Source: Sphingobium estronivorans
Lineage (GTDB): Bacteria; Pseudomonadota; Alphaproteobacteria; Sphingomonadales; Sphingomonadaceae
DNA: 64,000 nucleotides
NCBI RefSeq assembly: GCF_008692605.1
Contig: NZ_LFCT01000024.1
Location: 34,159-98,158 of the forward strand
Reading direction: 5' to 3'
Shown: in pieces, positions 6,842 through 15,434 of the stretch
Numbering within the stretch: the first letter of the stretch is position 1
How the letters are laid out: the number at the start of each line of letters is the position of its first letter
Translations under genes and position numbers: made by a program
The notes under the pieces: generated by a model
Database searches by the model: none
Told to the model about the DNA's origin: nothing
The model's input: only the letters and a program-made list of their open reading frames with translations

Positions 6842-9806
6842 GGCCGGCCCCGTGTTCCTGGGAGGGGGCGTGAGCGGGTTCAGCCGTAGGCTGAGGAGTG
6901 GACCCAGCGGAACGTCCACCTTCCCGGTCATCGCCTCGATCCGCACTTCGGTCGAGCAGAGAAACTATCCAACGATCCAGAAAGGATGCTGCGGACTGCG
7001 CTCGGTCTGCGATGCGTTCGGCGAACCCCTCCGGCCGAGATATCTCAATCGGTTCACCTTGTGCTGCAAAGCGATCCTTGAGGGTTTCGCGATTGGCGCG
7101 CTGCTCGTTGCGAAGCCGGTCCCAGCGCTCACCGTGGCGGGCAGTTCGGCCCCTGACGCTGTCCCGCTCGATCCGTCCCAGACCTTGTAGCGAAGAGGTC
7201 TTCTCTCCCGAACGCTGTTTCAGCTTATCGACCAGGCGCTCCCGATCCTCGGTCCAGAGCTTCGCCCCGAATTTCGCGCGAGTGATGGCGGTGTAATAGT
7301 TCTGGCCGGTGACCAACGGCGAGTTCACCGGGGCAAGGACATAGACCCGATCGTAGGTCTTGGACTGCGCAGAATAGACGGTTTCGCCATAGCCATGGTC
7401 CCAGTTCTTGTGCCGAGAGAGATCGATCTCCTGAAGCCGCTCGTCGCGATCCCAGCGAATGGTCGCGAGCGAACCGTCGAGGCGCTCCACGGTCCCACGC
7501 TCAGCGTTTTTGAGGTCCAGGTCTTTGTTGACGAGACGCCACTGAATACGGTCGCCCGCGGCAAGATCCCGTTGCTCTTCGCGAAACACATTGATCTGGG
7601 ATGCCCGTCCCAAGCGCGGGTCCCACTGGATCGTTCTGCCATGCTCATCCACCAGATTGACGGTCTGCCGCCCGCGACTGTCCCGCCCGATCCCGATCAC
7701 CTTGTATTCGGCGTCCCGGGCGATCCCGAGGCCCACGTTGTCGCGCGAGAACACCACGACCTGACCACGGGAGTAGAAACGCGCGAAATGCTTCTCCTGA
7801 TCGGTCATTCCCGACGGGAAGAGTATCGAGAGCCGGGCCTCCTCCGCCGCAAGCGCGCCCTCGGTCTTGAGAGCCTCACGGACCTTGGTGTTGACGATCA
7901 AGCGGGTCGCGTTTTCCAGAACGAGCATGTTGGTCTTGGCACGTTGCTCCGGGCTCAACCTCGTCCAATCCGCAACCATTGCGACCGCAAGTTTTTCGCT
8001 GCTCTCTCCGCTAGTGACAGCTTCAAGCGCCTTGAGGGAACCATCATAGTTCTGAAGCCGTGCCAGCCGGACGGCCTGCGTGATCCCGTCGTCCTGCTGG
8101 CGAATCGGATCCTTCAGCTCGGCCTTGGGCATCCCCAGGCGCATCATCAGCCAGAACGGCTTTCCCTGCTCGATTGCCCCCGTCTGCCGGGTGTCGCCGA
8201 GCAGGATGAGGCGGGCGCCGGTCATCCGGCTAATCTCGAGGAGCCGGATGGCTTGGCGGTTGCCGAGCTGGCCTGCCTCGTCAACCACAAGGACATGATT
8301 CTCATCGAGCCTGGCACCTCCGGTGGCGAGCAAGCTGGCCACGGTGCGGGACTCGATTTTCGCCTTCTGGCCTAGTTCACCGGCGGCCGACGAGGTTGGC
8401 GCCAGCGCAATCAGGGTGGCGGTCTCCCCCACCGCTTCATGCAACGCCCCGATGATGGTCGATTTGCCGGAGCCGGCAACGCCATGCACCGCGACAACCC
8501 GGTGGTCTGTTGTCCCGATGTGGAGAAGGGCCGTTCTCTGCTCGGGCTTGAGATTGTGGGCAATACCGGCGTCGCGGAGGGCTTCGACTGAAACCAGTGG
8601 CCGCGCGTCATTGAGGGCCAGCGCCAGATGATCCGACAAGGCCATTTCCAGGCGGGCCGTTTTCCGCGTCGTCCGGCCGCGCGTATGGATTTCGTCGCCA
8701 GTACGATGTCGTGTTTCCAGAAGCTTCGCACGCGCCTCGTGGTCCTCGATAACGGGGCGTATGTCAGAGAGGCGAACCTCACCCACATGCGAGGCTAAAG
8801 CCGTCTGCAACAACCGTCCGAGGTTATTGACCGCTTCCTTGCCTTCCGACTGGCGCAGGCCAAACAGCATCGCCCGCGCGGCGACCTCGGGCTCGACCTC
8901 GATCCTTCGCTCGCCGGACTTTTCGGCGCTTTCGCGCGTCTCCTTTACCGCCTCGGCATGTTGGCCCAAACGCCCGTCCCACCGCTGATGCAGGTCCTCA
9001 AGAGTCATTTTCTGCTTCGGGCCGCGGGTGACGTAGAAGGCCTGCTGGCGCGCCGCCTGCCCCGTCAGACCATGTTCCTTCGCGTGAGCCTCGATCTGCT
9101 CGGCTCGCTGGGACATCTCGGCGATCAGGCCCTTCGGGACACCCTTGATTTCAAAGAGGCCGCGCCGAGGATCGAACTCGACCTCATAGCCAAGCTCCTT
9201 GAGAAGGTGCGCCAGCTCATTCCGATAGACCTGTCCTGCGGCCATCTGTTCCGCGAACATGGCGCGCGTCTCCAGGCTGACCTTCTTTTCGCCGTCACGC
9301 TCATCGGTGATGTTCATGACCACGACATGGGTGTGAAGATGCGGGTCGAGCTCGCGTGAAGCATGCTCGGTGAAGCGGGCGTAGATGAGCCGCCCCGTCG
9401 TGTTCTCGACAACCTCTCGATCGACGCGATGCCGCATTGTGGCGTGTTCTTCGAGGTAGGAAAGCGCCACCCCGACTGCCTTCTCATGGGCCTGTATGAT
9501 TCGATCATCACCTGCCACCAGCGCCATGATCGAGACCGATTTCGGAGCATTGACCGCGAAATCCCAACCAGGGTGGTGCTGGATATTCCCATCCTTGCGG
9601 CGGCGGCCCAGTTGTTGATCACCAACCTTGCCGGCGAGAAGCTCCTTGAAAACGCCGGGATCGACCTTCCCTTCAAGGCCGAGTTCAGCGGCCACCTTAC
9701 CACCCCATTCAGAATGCTCGTCGGCGCCTTTGGTGTAATAGTCACCGACAGTATAATAGCGGGCGATGTTCGCGGGTTTTCCCTTGAGGCGGATGGGATT
9801 GATCAT
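6831..9806 (-). CDS. traA: MobF-family conjugative relaxase/helicase
   Basis: A 991-aa TrwC/TraI-type relaxase. The N-terminal domain has two tyrosine pairs (YYTVGDYY, 17-24), one or more of which attacks the nic site, and the three-histidine metal motif DPHLHTH (His156, 158, 160). The helicase half begins near residue 440 with Walker A GVAGSGKST, then VDEAGQLG and GDTRQTGA, and ends with YTAITRAK (motif VI region). The tail is rich in Arg and Glu. It would nick oriT, stay bound to the strand and unwind it during transfer. The gene overlaps traD upstream by ATGA and the transglycosylase gene downstream. The name traA follows common usage for this type, not a verified orthology. Confidence 0.92.
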   Translation of the reverse strand: MINPIRLKGKPANIARYYTVGDYYTKGADEHSEWGGKVAAELGLEGKVDPGVFKELLAGKVGDQQLGRRRKDGNIQHHPGWDFAVNAPKSVSIMALVAGDDRIIQAHEKAVGVALSYLEEHATMRHRVDREVVENTTGRLIYARFTEHASRELDPHLHTHVVVMNITDERDGEKKVSLETRAMFAEQMAAGQVYRNELAHLLKELGYEVEFDPRRGLFEIKGVPKGLIAEMSQRAEQIEAHAKEHGLTGQAARQQAFYVTRGPKQKMTLEDLHQRWDGRLGQHAEAVKETRESAEKSGERRIEVEPEVAARAMLFGLRQSEGKEAVNNLGRLLQTALASHVGEVRLSDIRPVIEDHEARAKLLETRHRTGDEIHTRGRTTRKTARLEMALSDHLALALNDARPLVSVEALRDAGIAHNLKPEQRTALLHIGTTDHRVVAVHGVAGSGKSTIIGALHEAVGETATLIALAPTSSAAGELGQKAKIESRTVASLLATGGARLDENHVLVVDEAGQLGNRQAIRLLEISRMTGARLILLGDTRQTGAIEQGKPFWLMMRLGMPKAELKDPIRQQDDGITQAVRLARLQNYDGSLKALEAVTSGESSEKLAVAMVADWTRLSPEQRAKTNMLVLENATRLIVNTKVREALKTEGALAAEEARLSILFPSGMTDQEKHFARFYSRGQVVVFSRDNVGLGIARDAEYKVIGIGRDSRGRQTVNLVDEHGRTIQWDPRLGRASQINVFREEQRDLAAGDRIQWRLVNKDLDLKNAERGTVERLDGSLATIRWDRDERLQEIDLSRHKNWDHGYGETVYSAQSKTYDRVYVLAPVNSPLVTGQNYYTAITRAKFGAKLWTEDRERLVDKLKQRSGEKTSSLQGLGRIERDSVRGRTARHGERWDRLRNEQRANRETLKDRFAAQGEPIEISRPEGFAERIADRAQSAASFLDRWIVSLLDRSADRGDDREGGRSAGSTPQPTAEPAHAPSQEHGAGHDH

Positions 9807-11848
9807 GCCGGCCTCGCAGCGTTGCGGGCACCGTCATGCCGACCATGCTGGCTGAGACGGAACCCAGCGGGCTTGCCGAATAGTTCGAGCGGCGGCGAAG
9901 CGGGATCCCGTTCATCGGTTCCATTCGGATGCGCCGGTGGCGTCGATCCTGCACTTGGGGCACTGCCCGATGGTTCCGTCTCTTCCGGCGGCGGACGAAG
10001 CGGCAGTTCGGCCTCTTGCACCTTTGGCTCGGGCCGGCGTCGTTTCGGTGCTCCTGGCTTTGGCTTGGCCGGTGAAGCCGACGCTACCGAAGGTGGGGAC
10101 GCCGGTGGGACTGCGCCGCCTATTCGAACGGGCGGCGCTCCGCGCTCCTCGAACGCATCCGCGACGAAGGCAACCTTGTTGTAGCTGTCCTCGAAACGGA
10201 CCACCGGCAGGCTGCGTCCGAAGCGCAGATAGCCAATGAGATTTGGAAGGTTGGTGACCTCGGTGTGCATAACCAAAGGTCGCGTCACCTGCATGCGCGA
10301 AAGATTCACGCCATCTCGCATGTCGTTCACGCCGTAGGACATGCCCTCATTGGCTTCGACCTGCTCAACCTGGCCGAGGTTCTCGCTGATATGCTTCGCG
10401 GTCGGGGTGTCGTTGGCTCGCAGTGCCACCCAGGTTGAGCAGTAACCTGTGATCGCGGCTGCATCCTGGATGCCGTAGGTCGCTTCCAATTGCGGGTAGC
10501 TCTGAAAGCCGAGAATGCCGCAGCCACCATATTTGCGGGCGCGGGCAAGGAAATCACCGAGCGAGGGCAGGCGCTGGAGCGTCGGCAACTCGTCGATCAC
10601 ACAATAGAGGCGCCGGTTGCGATCGGCGGTCATGCTCATGATCGCGCTGATCGCGATGTCGAGCCATACCGTGATGAGGGGACGCAGCGACGGAAGCTGA
10701 TCCGCCTTCACCGTGATAAAGAGCCAACTGTCGTCCCTCTCGTTGGCGACCCAATCGCGAATCGAAAAACCGTCGGCGGTATCGTCGAGATAGGAGAAGC
10801 TGCGCATGACGGAGGCGAGTTCCGCCTGGATGCCGGCGCTCGTGCGTTCTCCTTCCGTCGAGATGAACGCCGCCGCATCAGTGCCAGCGGCAAAGGCAGC
10901 GAGATCCTTCAATTTGGAACGCAGCAACGTGTCGAGCAGGATCGACACAAGGGTACGTTCCTGGCGCGCGAGCTTCCGAAGGACGGCAACTAGCGTACCG
11001 CGCGCGGCTTTCGCCCAGAACGGATCCCCGGCTTTGTCCGGGATCGTGGACTCGGCGATCTGATCGTAATGATAGTCGCGAGGAACATCGACCCAGGGCG
11101 ACCAGCAATCCGCGCGGGCATCCAGAGGATTGAGCAGAACGTCGATCCCCGGCCGGTAGAATTTTTCCACGAAGGTGCCGGCGGTGTCATAGACGATAGC
11201 ACGGCGCTTCCGCTTTCTGATGCCGTCCAGCATCTTGACGATGATGTTGGTCTTGCCGGTTCCGGGCGCGCCGCAAATGAGGATATGTTCCGGTTCGAAG
11301 GCATCTGGCACATTGACGCCACCGACTTCGAAGCTGCCCTTAGCATAGCGCCAGAGGGCCCGGCGGACCTGACGCACAGTCCCGAACCGAGCCCCGCGTA
11401 GGAACTGGTTGGAGCCCAGCCCCCTCCCTGTTCGGGTGAAATAGAACCAGGCCCATCCCAACATGGCGAGGGCGAAGAGACCGGCGAGCAGCGCCCCATG
11501 AAGAAGGTAGGTTTCGAAGGCGGCGAGCGTCTTGTGCGCGACACCGGAGCTGATGAGTCCTTTAGGGGTGGTCCAGTATTGCTTACCCGCCGGGGTCTTG
11601 AACAGGATCGGTGTTGCGTTGCCCGGCAGCGTGTCACCCATGAAATAGGCCTGCGTGACCTTCAGCATCACGAAGCGTTCGTACTCGGACGACTTTTCGA
11701 GCGCGTACCAGATGATGCCGCCGATCCAGATCACCAGTCCCGCGAGGAAGGTCTGGTAAAACACCTGCGTGGTCATGCGGACATTGTGGACGATGGCCTG
11801 GCCTCCCCGGGTCCAGGAGCCCAGCGTATCGTGGCGGAAGATGCTCAT
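9803..11848 (-). CDS. traD: Type IV coupling protein, TraD/VirD4/TrwB family
   Basis: A 681-aa inner-membrane ATPase that hands the relaxosome to the secretion channel. Two membrane helices lie near residues 30-50 (LAGLVIWIGGIIWYAL) and 113-135 (LAGLFALAMLGWAWFYF). Walker A is GAPGTGKTNII (about 193-203) and Walker B LYCVIDELPTL (about 410). The last 70 residues are rich in Pro, Ala and charged residues, a disordered tail suited to partner binding. ATGA overlaps on both sides place it between the ribbon-helix-helix gene and the relaxase gene in one operon. Confidence 0.92.
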   Translation of the reverse strand: MSIFRHDTLGSWTRGGQAIVHNVRMTTQVFYQTFLAGLVIWIGGIIWYALEKSSEYERFVMLKVTQAYFMGDTLPGNATPILFKTPAGKQYWTTPKGLISSGVAHKTLAAFETYLLHGALLAGLFALAMLGWAWFYFTRTGRGLGSNQFLRGARFGTVRQVRRALWRYAKGSFEVGGVNVPDAFEPEHILICGAPGTGKTNIIVKMLDGIRKRKRRAIVYDTAGTFVEKFYRPGIDVLLNPLDARADCWSPWVDVPRDYHYDQIAESTIPDKAGDPFWAKAARGTLVAVLRKLARQERTLVSILLDTLLRSKLKDLAAFAAGTDAAAFISTEGERTSAGIQAELASVMRSFSYLDDTADGFSIRDWVANERDDSWLFITVKADQLPSLRPLITVWLDIAISAIMSMTADRNRRLYCVIDELPTLQRLPSLGDFLARARKYGGCGILGFQSYPQLEATYGIQDAAAITGYCSTWVALRANDTPTAKHISENLGQVEQVEANEGMSYGVNDMRDGVNLSRMQVTRPLVMHTEVTNLPNLIGYLRFGRSLPVVRFEDSYNKVAFVADAFEERGAPPVRIGGAVPPASPPSVASASPAKPKPGAPKRRRPEPKVQEAELPLRPPPEETEPSGSAPSAGSTPPAHPNGTDERDPASPPLELFGKPAGFRLSQHGRHDGARNAARPA

Positions 11849-12147
11849 GGGCGATCCTGCTCGGGATCGAGCAGCCCCCTTTCGCGGAGAAGCCGACGGG
11901 CTTCGCCCAGTCCCTTCTGGAGGATATCCGGCGACCGTTCGCCGACCGATGTGGCAAGGATTGCGAAAGCCTGGATGACCGTCGCGTGGAGCTCGTCGAA
12001 CCGGGCGTGATAGCCTGAAGGATCGGAGCCTTCGAAGCGTTCGAGGATGTCGCGACAGTAGGTCGCGGCGCCAAGACCTGCATTGCGCGCCTGGACAGAA
12101 AGGCGCGCATAGAGGTCATCATCTATGCGGATTGTGATGCGTGCCAA
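11845..12147 (-). CDS. Ribbon-helix-helix relaxosome accessory protein
   Basis: A 100-aa protein opening with MARITIRIDDDLYARLSVQA, the beta-strand plus two helices of the MetJ/Arc fold found in TraY- and MobC-like auxiliary proteins. It probably binds near oriT, helps the relaxase, and represses its own operon. It is the first gene of the minus-strand operon followed by traD, the relaxase and the transglycosylase, and faces the 470-base gene-free region that is the best oriT candidate. Confidence 0.8.
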   Translation of the reverse strand: MARITIRIDDDLYARLSVQARNAGLGAATYCRDILERFEGSDPSGYHARFDELHATVIQAFAILATSVGERSPDILQKGLGEARRLLRERGLLDPEQDRP

Positions 12148-12614
12148 GCGGCGGACTCCTTGTCCGGCACGCCAGCAACGTGGTGAAGCAAGAGCTTTAT
12201 AGCCGATTTACGGCGTGATCTCAACAATTTATCGAAACTGCCGGTGGCAGCCACGAAGTGCCAAGGCAGATCAACCGCTTAAGTGCGACACGGCCAGCGG
12301 CTGGCTGCCGCCGGCAGCCGATCAGTGCCAGATCGACAGCCATCCTGTGCCTGCCAAAAATGGCGGAAATCCGGGCGATTCGTCCCCGCAGCACCCGTGC
12401 GTGGGGTGCATTACACCCGCCTTCGGCGTGCGTCCCTCGTCCGCAGCGCGCTCGTCCGCTGCGCCTGTCGATCCCGATCGGCGCGGGTCTCCCCGTCCGG
12501 GGGAGCCGCATTCGATCGGTTGCGCTGTGTCGTCCGGAAGGCGTTGCAAGCGGATGCTCCTTGGAAGATAGTCGGGGCTGGCGGGCAGACCTCCTTTTGA
12601 GAAGGAGTCCAAGA
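12148..12614. other. Gene-free region with likely oriT and divergent promoters
   Basis: No credible gene lies in these 467 bases between the relaxosome operon (minus) and the plus-strand gene at 12615. It contains a perfect palindrome GGCTGCCGCCGGCAGCC at 12303-12319 and a dyad GGGTGcattaCACCC near 12404-12418. In MobF systems oriT typically lies beside the relaxosome genes, so this is the most probable nic region. The exact nic site cannot be set by eye. Confidence 0.5.
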
Positions 12615-12971
12615 ATGCCCAAGATGACGGAACGGGAACGGCTCGCGAAGATCGAGGCCGATCAGCGCAATCTCGCGCAGGAAGCCGAGATGGTGCGGCG
12701 TGGATTGCGCGCGCATTATGGTAAGCTCGCGTCGGAGCTTGCGGTCGAGAGACTGAGCGAGCGCGAGTTTCGTGATGTGCTCTCGCAGGCGATCAGGATC
12801 GGCGGCGGCGCGGCGCTGGCTGCACTGAAGGCGCTTCCGGCTGCGTCCGATGATCCGCCCGAACGGCGCGCGCCGACGAAGGCTCGTGCTGTTGGTGGGG
12901 TGAAGTCCGGCGCTACGCGGCCTCCCGGATCGGAGGCCGGAGACGGGAGCCAGGAGACGGTGCATCCTTAG
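12615..12971 (+). CDS. Small mobilization-region protein of unknown function
   Basis: A 118-aa protein. The ATG at 12615 has AAGGAG seven bases upstream; the longer ORF that extends upstream is not supported. The first half is strongly helical and charged (ERLAKIEADQRNLAQEAEM) and looks like a coiled coil, reminiscent of TraC-like mobilization proteins; the second half is Pro/Ala/Gly-rich and probably disordered. It is transcribed away from the putative oriT and ends before two strong hairpins. No firm family assignment. Confidence 0.7.
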   Translation: MPKMTERERLAKIEADQRNLAQEAEMVRRGLRAHYGKLASELAVERLSEREFRDVLSQAIRIGGGAALAALKALPAASDDPPERRAPTKARAVGGVKSGATRPPGSEAGDGSQETVHP

Positions 12972-13021
12972 CGGAAAGGGGAGCGACGTTGGCGGGCGGA
13001 ACGCCCGGCAAAAGGAGCGGC

Positions 13022-13050
13022 GCGGGGGAAACCGTTCGGGTTTCCCCCGC
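13022..13050 (+). terminator. Hairpin with 12-bp perfect stem
   Basis: GCGGGGGAAACC at 13022-13033 pairs perfectly with GGTTTCCCCCGC at 13039-13050 around a five-base loop. It lies between the convergent genes ending at 12971 and 13123. No long T run follows, so it may work with the next hairpin as a bidirectional end. Confidence 0.6.
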
Positions 13051-13069
13051 TCGTGCGACAAGCACGACA

Positions 13070-13102
13070 AGGGACCGGCTGCGGTGTCCCGCGCCGGTCC
13101 CT
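13070..13102 (+). terminator. Second hairpin, 10-bp stem, T-rich end
   Basis: AGGGACCGGC (13070-13079) pairs with GCCGGTCCCT (13093-13102), followed by CTCTT on the plus strand. It sits 20 bases before the stop of the minus-strand DUF2493 gene and completes the convergent terminator. Confidence 0.6.
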
Positions 13103-13122
13103 CTCTTGGGCTGGTGGTCCGA

Positions 13123-14136
13123 TCAGGCCGCTATGACGCGGCGCCTGCGCTTGATGGGCACATCGGGTTCCTGATCGGTCCGCATGAAAACATGGGTCGG
13201 GACGCGGTGGCCCTTCTCCGGGTTGAACAGGTCATAAAGGCTCGACTGGATGCCGGAACCTTCGCAAAGCAGCGCCTCGACGGGCATAAGCTCGGCAATG
13301 TCGCGATTGCGCTTGAAGCCCTTGCCCTTCCCGCGTCCATAGAGGCCGAACGCGATGCAGATGACGCCGCGTTGCGCCGCCCAAGCCGCTGCCGCTGCGT
13401 CCACTCCGGCACGCTGTCCGGTGGTGACAAGGACCATGTTGGGGATGCGCGTCCTGATCTGGTCGAGGCGTCCCCAGATAATCCGCCAGTCGTGCCAGTC
13501 CTGCGGGCCGGATACGACGACGACCGGGCCTTGCGGGTCGTATCGGTCACGCCGCCGCTCGGATCGCGCGCGCAGGAAGTCGAGCGCGGAAATCTGGCTT
13601 GCGGTCGTGACATGGGACGCGCGCGATCCCTTGGCAGGCGACCACGGGCGACCGGCATAGGCGCGATACATCGCGGCGGCATAGTCGCGCATGGCTTCCA
13701 TCGCGGCGCGCTGCTCGGCAACCGACTGGCATTCAAGCTGGGTATCTTCCAGTTCCTTGATGAACACTTCGCCCGGCTCCAGCCGCCGCGCCATATCGCG
13801 CAGGGTGTCGGCCAGCCGATCCTCGCGGCTTTCCAGCTTGTTCGCGACAAAGTGGAAGCTGTTGACGAAACCCCATGCGAGTTCGGGCGCGAGGGGGGCC
13901 AGCCGCGTATCGGTCAACAGGTCGAAGATGGCGGCGATGATGCCGCCGCATTCCGCCTGTGCGGCGAGCGGATCGGGCATGAGAAATTCGCCCGGCTCCT
14001 CGTCGGGCTGGATGATGGTTAGCGGAAGCGGATCGCCGAACGATGCCACGAAATCGGGCGTGGTTGTGAGTTCGGCATAGAGTTCCGGCAGGTCGGCAAA
14101 GCTGCTAACGCTGCGCAAGGCCGTTGGCTTGCTCAT
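13123..14136 (-). CDS. DUF2493 (SLOG-like) protein
   Basis: A 337-aa cytoplasmic protein. The C-terminal third (about 205-320) is a Rossmann-like SLOG/YspA fold: VVVVSGPQDW at the first strand, MVLVTTGQRAGVDAAAAAWA, then GVICIAFG. DUF2493 proteins of this family are thought to bind a nucleotide-related ligand. Residues 1-200 are helical with no known motif. The start has AAAGGAA upstream. Similar long DUF2493 proteins are common on alphaproteobacterial plasmids and islands beside DUF736 genes, as here (next gene at 14709). Function unknown. Confidence 0.8.
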   Translation of the reverse strand: MSKPTALRSVSSFADLPELYAELTTTPDFVASFGDPLPLTIIQPDEEPGEFLMPDPLAAQAECGGIIAAIFDLLTDTRLAPLAPELAWGFVNSFHFVANKLESREDRLADTLRDMARRLEPGEVFIKELEDTQLECQSVAEQRAAMEAMRDYAAAMYRAYAGRPWSPAKGSRASHVTTASQISALDFLRARSERRRDRYDPQGPVVVVSGPQDWHDWRIIWGRLDQIRTRIPNMVLVTTGQRAGVDAAAAAWAAQRGVICIAFGLYGRGKGKGFKRNRDIAELMPVEALLCEGSGIQSSLYDLFNPEKGHRVPTHVFMRTDQEPDVPIKRRRRVIAA

Positions 14137-14217
14137 GGGATGGGTTCCTTTGGTCGGGTGACGGTTCAGGGTCCGGGGAAGCGTTCCAGCGCTCCCCCGG
14201 CCCGCCTTTGATGCCGC

Positions 14218-14709
14218 TTAGAAGGGCACCTCATCGTCAAGGCCGCGCCCGTTGCCGGTATATTCGCCGCCGGGGCCGGCGGTGCTGCCGCCCGAGAAGC
14301 CGCCGCCCGAACGCCCGCCGAAGCCGCCCTGCCGCTGGCCGCCGCTCGTGCGATTGCCGAAGCCGCTGCCCTGCGCGTCGCGCTCGCGTTCACGCCGCCA
14401 CTGGACGTCGAAACCATTGGTCTCGTCCCCGAAAAGGGCGATGGGGAGCGGCTCGCGGAAGCTCGGATCGTCGATCATGCCGGACAGGAAGAGTTCGTCA
14501 TTGGACTTCATGCGACGTTCCCAGACCACGCCGATCTGGATTTCGTCGCCCGCCTCGTTCGTCTCGTAGATTTCATAGACGGGGGCGCTGTCGCTCTGGC
14601 GATCCTCGACGCGCTTCATGATGAGGTAAGGAAAGCGCATCCTGCGAGTGGCAATCTTGCCGATAATATCGCCGACGCGCTCGTCAAACTTGAAGCTACC
14701 GATCTTCAT
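14218..14709 (-). CDS. DUF736 protein with an SSB-like acidic C-terminal tip
   Basis: A 163-aa protein. The DUF736 domain covers residues 1-110 (MKIGSFKF; GDIIGKIATRRM; DELFLSGMIDDPSF). It is followed by a Gly/Ser/Arg-rich linker with repeated GGF and GGR, and ends in DDEVPF. This layout, a folded domain, a glycine-rich linker and a terminal acidic tip ending Pro-Phe, is the layout of single-stranded-DNA-binding protein, whose DDDIPF tip recruits replication and repair enzymes. I infer a DNA-metabolism role during element transfer or replication. AAAGGA precedes the ATG. Confidence 0.82.
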   Translation of the reverse strand: MKIGSFKFDERVGDIIGKIATRRMRFPYLIMKRVEDRQSDSAPVYEIYETNEAGDEIQIGVVWERRMKSNDELFLSGMIDDPSFREPLPIALFGDETNGFDVQWRRERERDAQGSGFGNRTSGGQRQGGFGGRSGGGFSGGSTAGPGGEYTGNGRGLDDEVPF

Positions 14710-14768
14710 GACTTCATCCTTTCTCTGTGCTGTGGTCCGTTTCTCTTTCCGACCACATAAAAACCCTA

Positions 14769-14781
14769 CTCCCTCCCCTCC
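14769..14781 (-). repeat. G-rich leader tract, copy 1 (before DUF736)
   Basis: Reads GGAGGGGAGGGAG on the minus strand, 59 bases upstream of the DUF736 start. It has one GGGG and one GGG run plus GG, weaker than later copies. Confidence 0.55.
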
Positions 14782-14923
14782 ATTACTTCTATGTCATTGA
14801 TTTCTTGACAGATTTCATCGTGCCTGGTGAGCCCGAGCATCAGACGGCCGCGACAGCGGCCACAACAAGGACAAAGACGCACCGGCCGCGAAGCGGACGG
14901 TTCTGCTTGAATGGAAAGGGAGC

Positions 14924-15189
14924 GTGGGCCGGCTCGATCGTCATCGCACCCGGAGCCGCCCTCGCAGGTCCGAAGGCGCAGGGCCGGGGCGGTGATGCAA
15001 AAGGCACGAGAGCCTAGCGTAGCTTGCTGAAAATGGGCCGGCGCTGCTGCTGAAAGCGGACAAACATCGCCGGCCCATTTTCAGCTAGCGGAGCTTGGCT
15101 CTGCAACTCGTTGCATCACCGCCCCGGTTCTGCAACGCGCGGATCCTGCGAGGGCGGCGAAGGGGGCGATGCGATCGGGCTGGCTCCAC
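14924..15189. repeat. Imperfect inverted repeat with arms of about 120 bp
   Basis: The left arm is 14924-15043, the right arm 15068-15189, with a 24-base centre. Perfectly matching blocks are 14984-15000 against 15111-15127 (17 bp), 15028-15043 against 15068-15083 (16 bp) and 14955-14968 against 15145-15158 (14 bp); the rest matches with scattered differences. The scattered differences show an old palindrome, not an assembly artefact. It might be a miniature transposable element, an origin structure, or a long RNA hairpin. Confidence 0.85.
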
Positions 15190-15434
15190 GATCCGCATCG
15201 CGCGACTAGCGCGATTCCTTAGGCGAAGCCTGCATTGCGATGGTCGTGCGGCTGGATTCTTCGGTTCAGGAGGAAGCACTCCGCCTGCGTCGAGCGCCTG
15301 CGGAAGGGATCGTTACCGCGAAGCGGACAAGACCCCGCAGGGGGCTTGGTCGGAGCGAAGCGGAGATAGAGCCCGGTGCCCGCTTGCGGGCATCCGCCCA
15401 TACCGGCCACGACTTATCGGACTGTTGCACGCTG

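Larger units (their letters stand above)
14710..15434. other. 725-base gene-free region with a large palindrome
   Basis: No convincing gene on either strand. It holds the DUF736 leader (14710-14781), the large imperfect inverted repeat at 14924-15189, and several copies of GAAGCGGA (14890, 15320, 15357, and a variant at 15052). It could be a replication origin, a transfer locus or a decayed mobile element; nothing decides between these. Confidence 0.6.

Noticed and set aside
12341..12350. CATCCTGTGC resembling the RP4-type nic sequence ATCCTGC
   Set aside because: The relaxase is of the MobF family, which uses a different nic consensus, and the match is six bases only.
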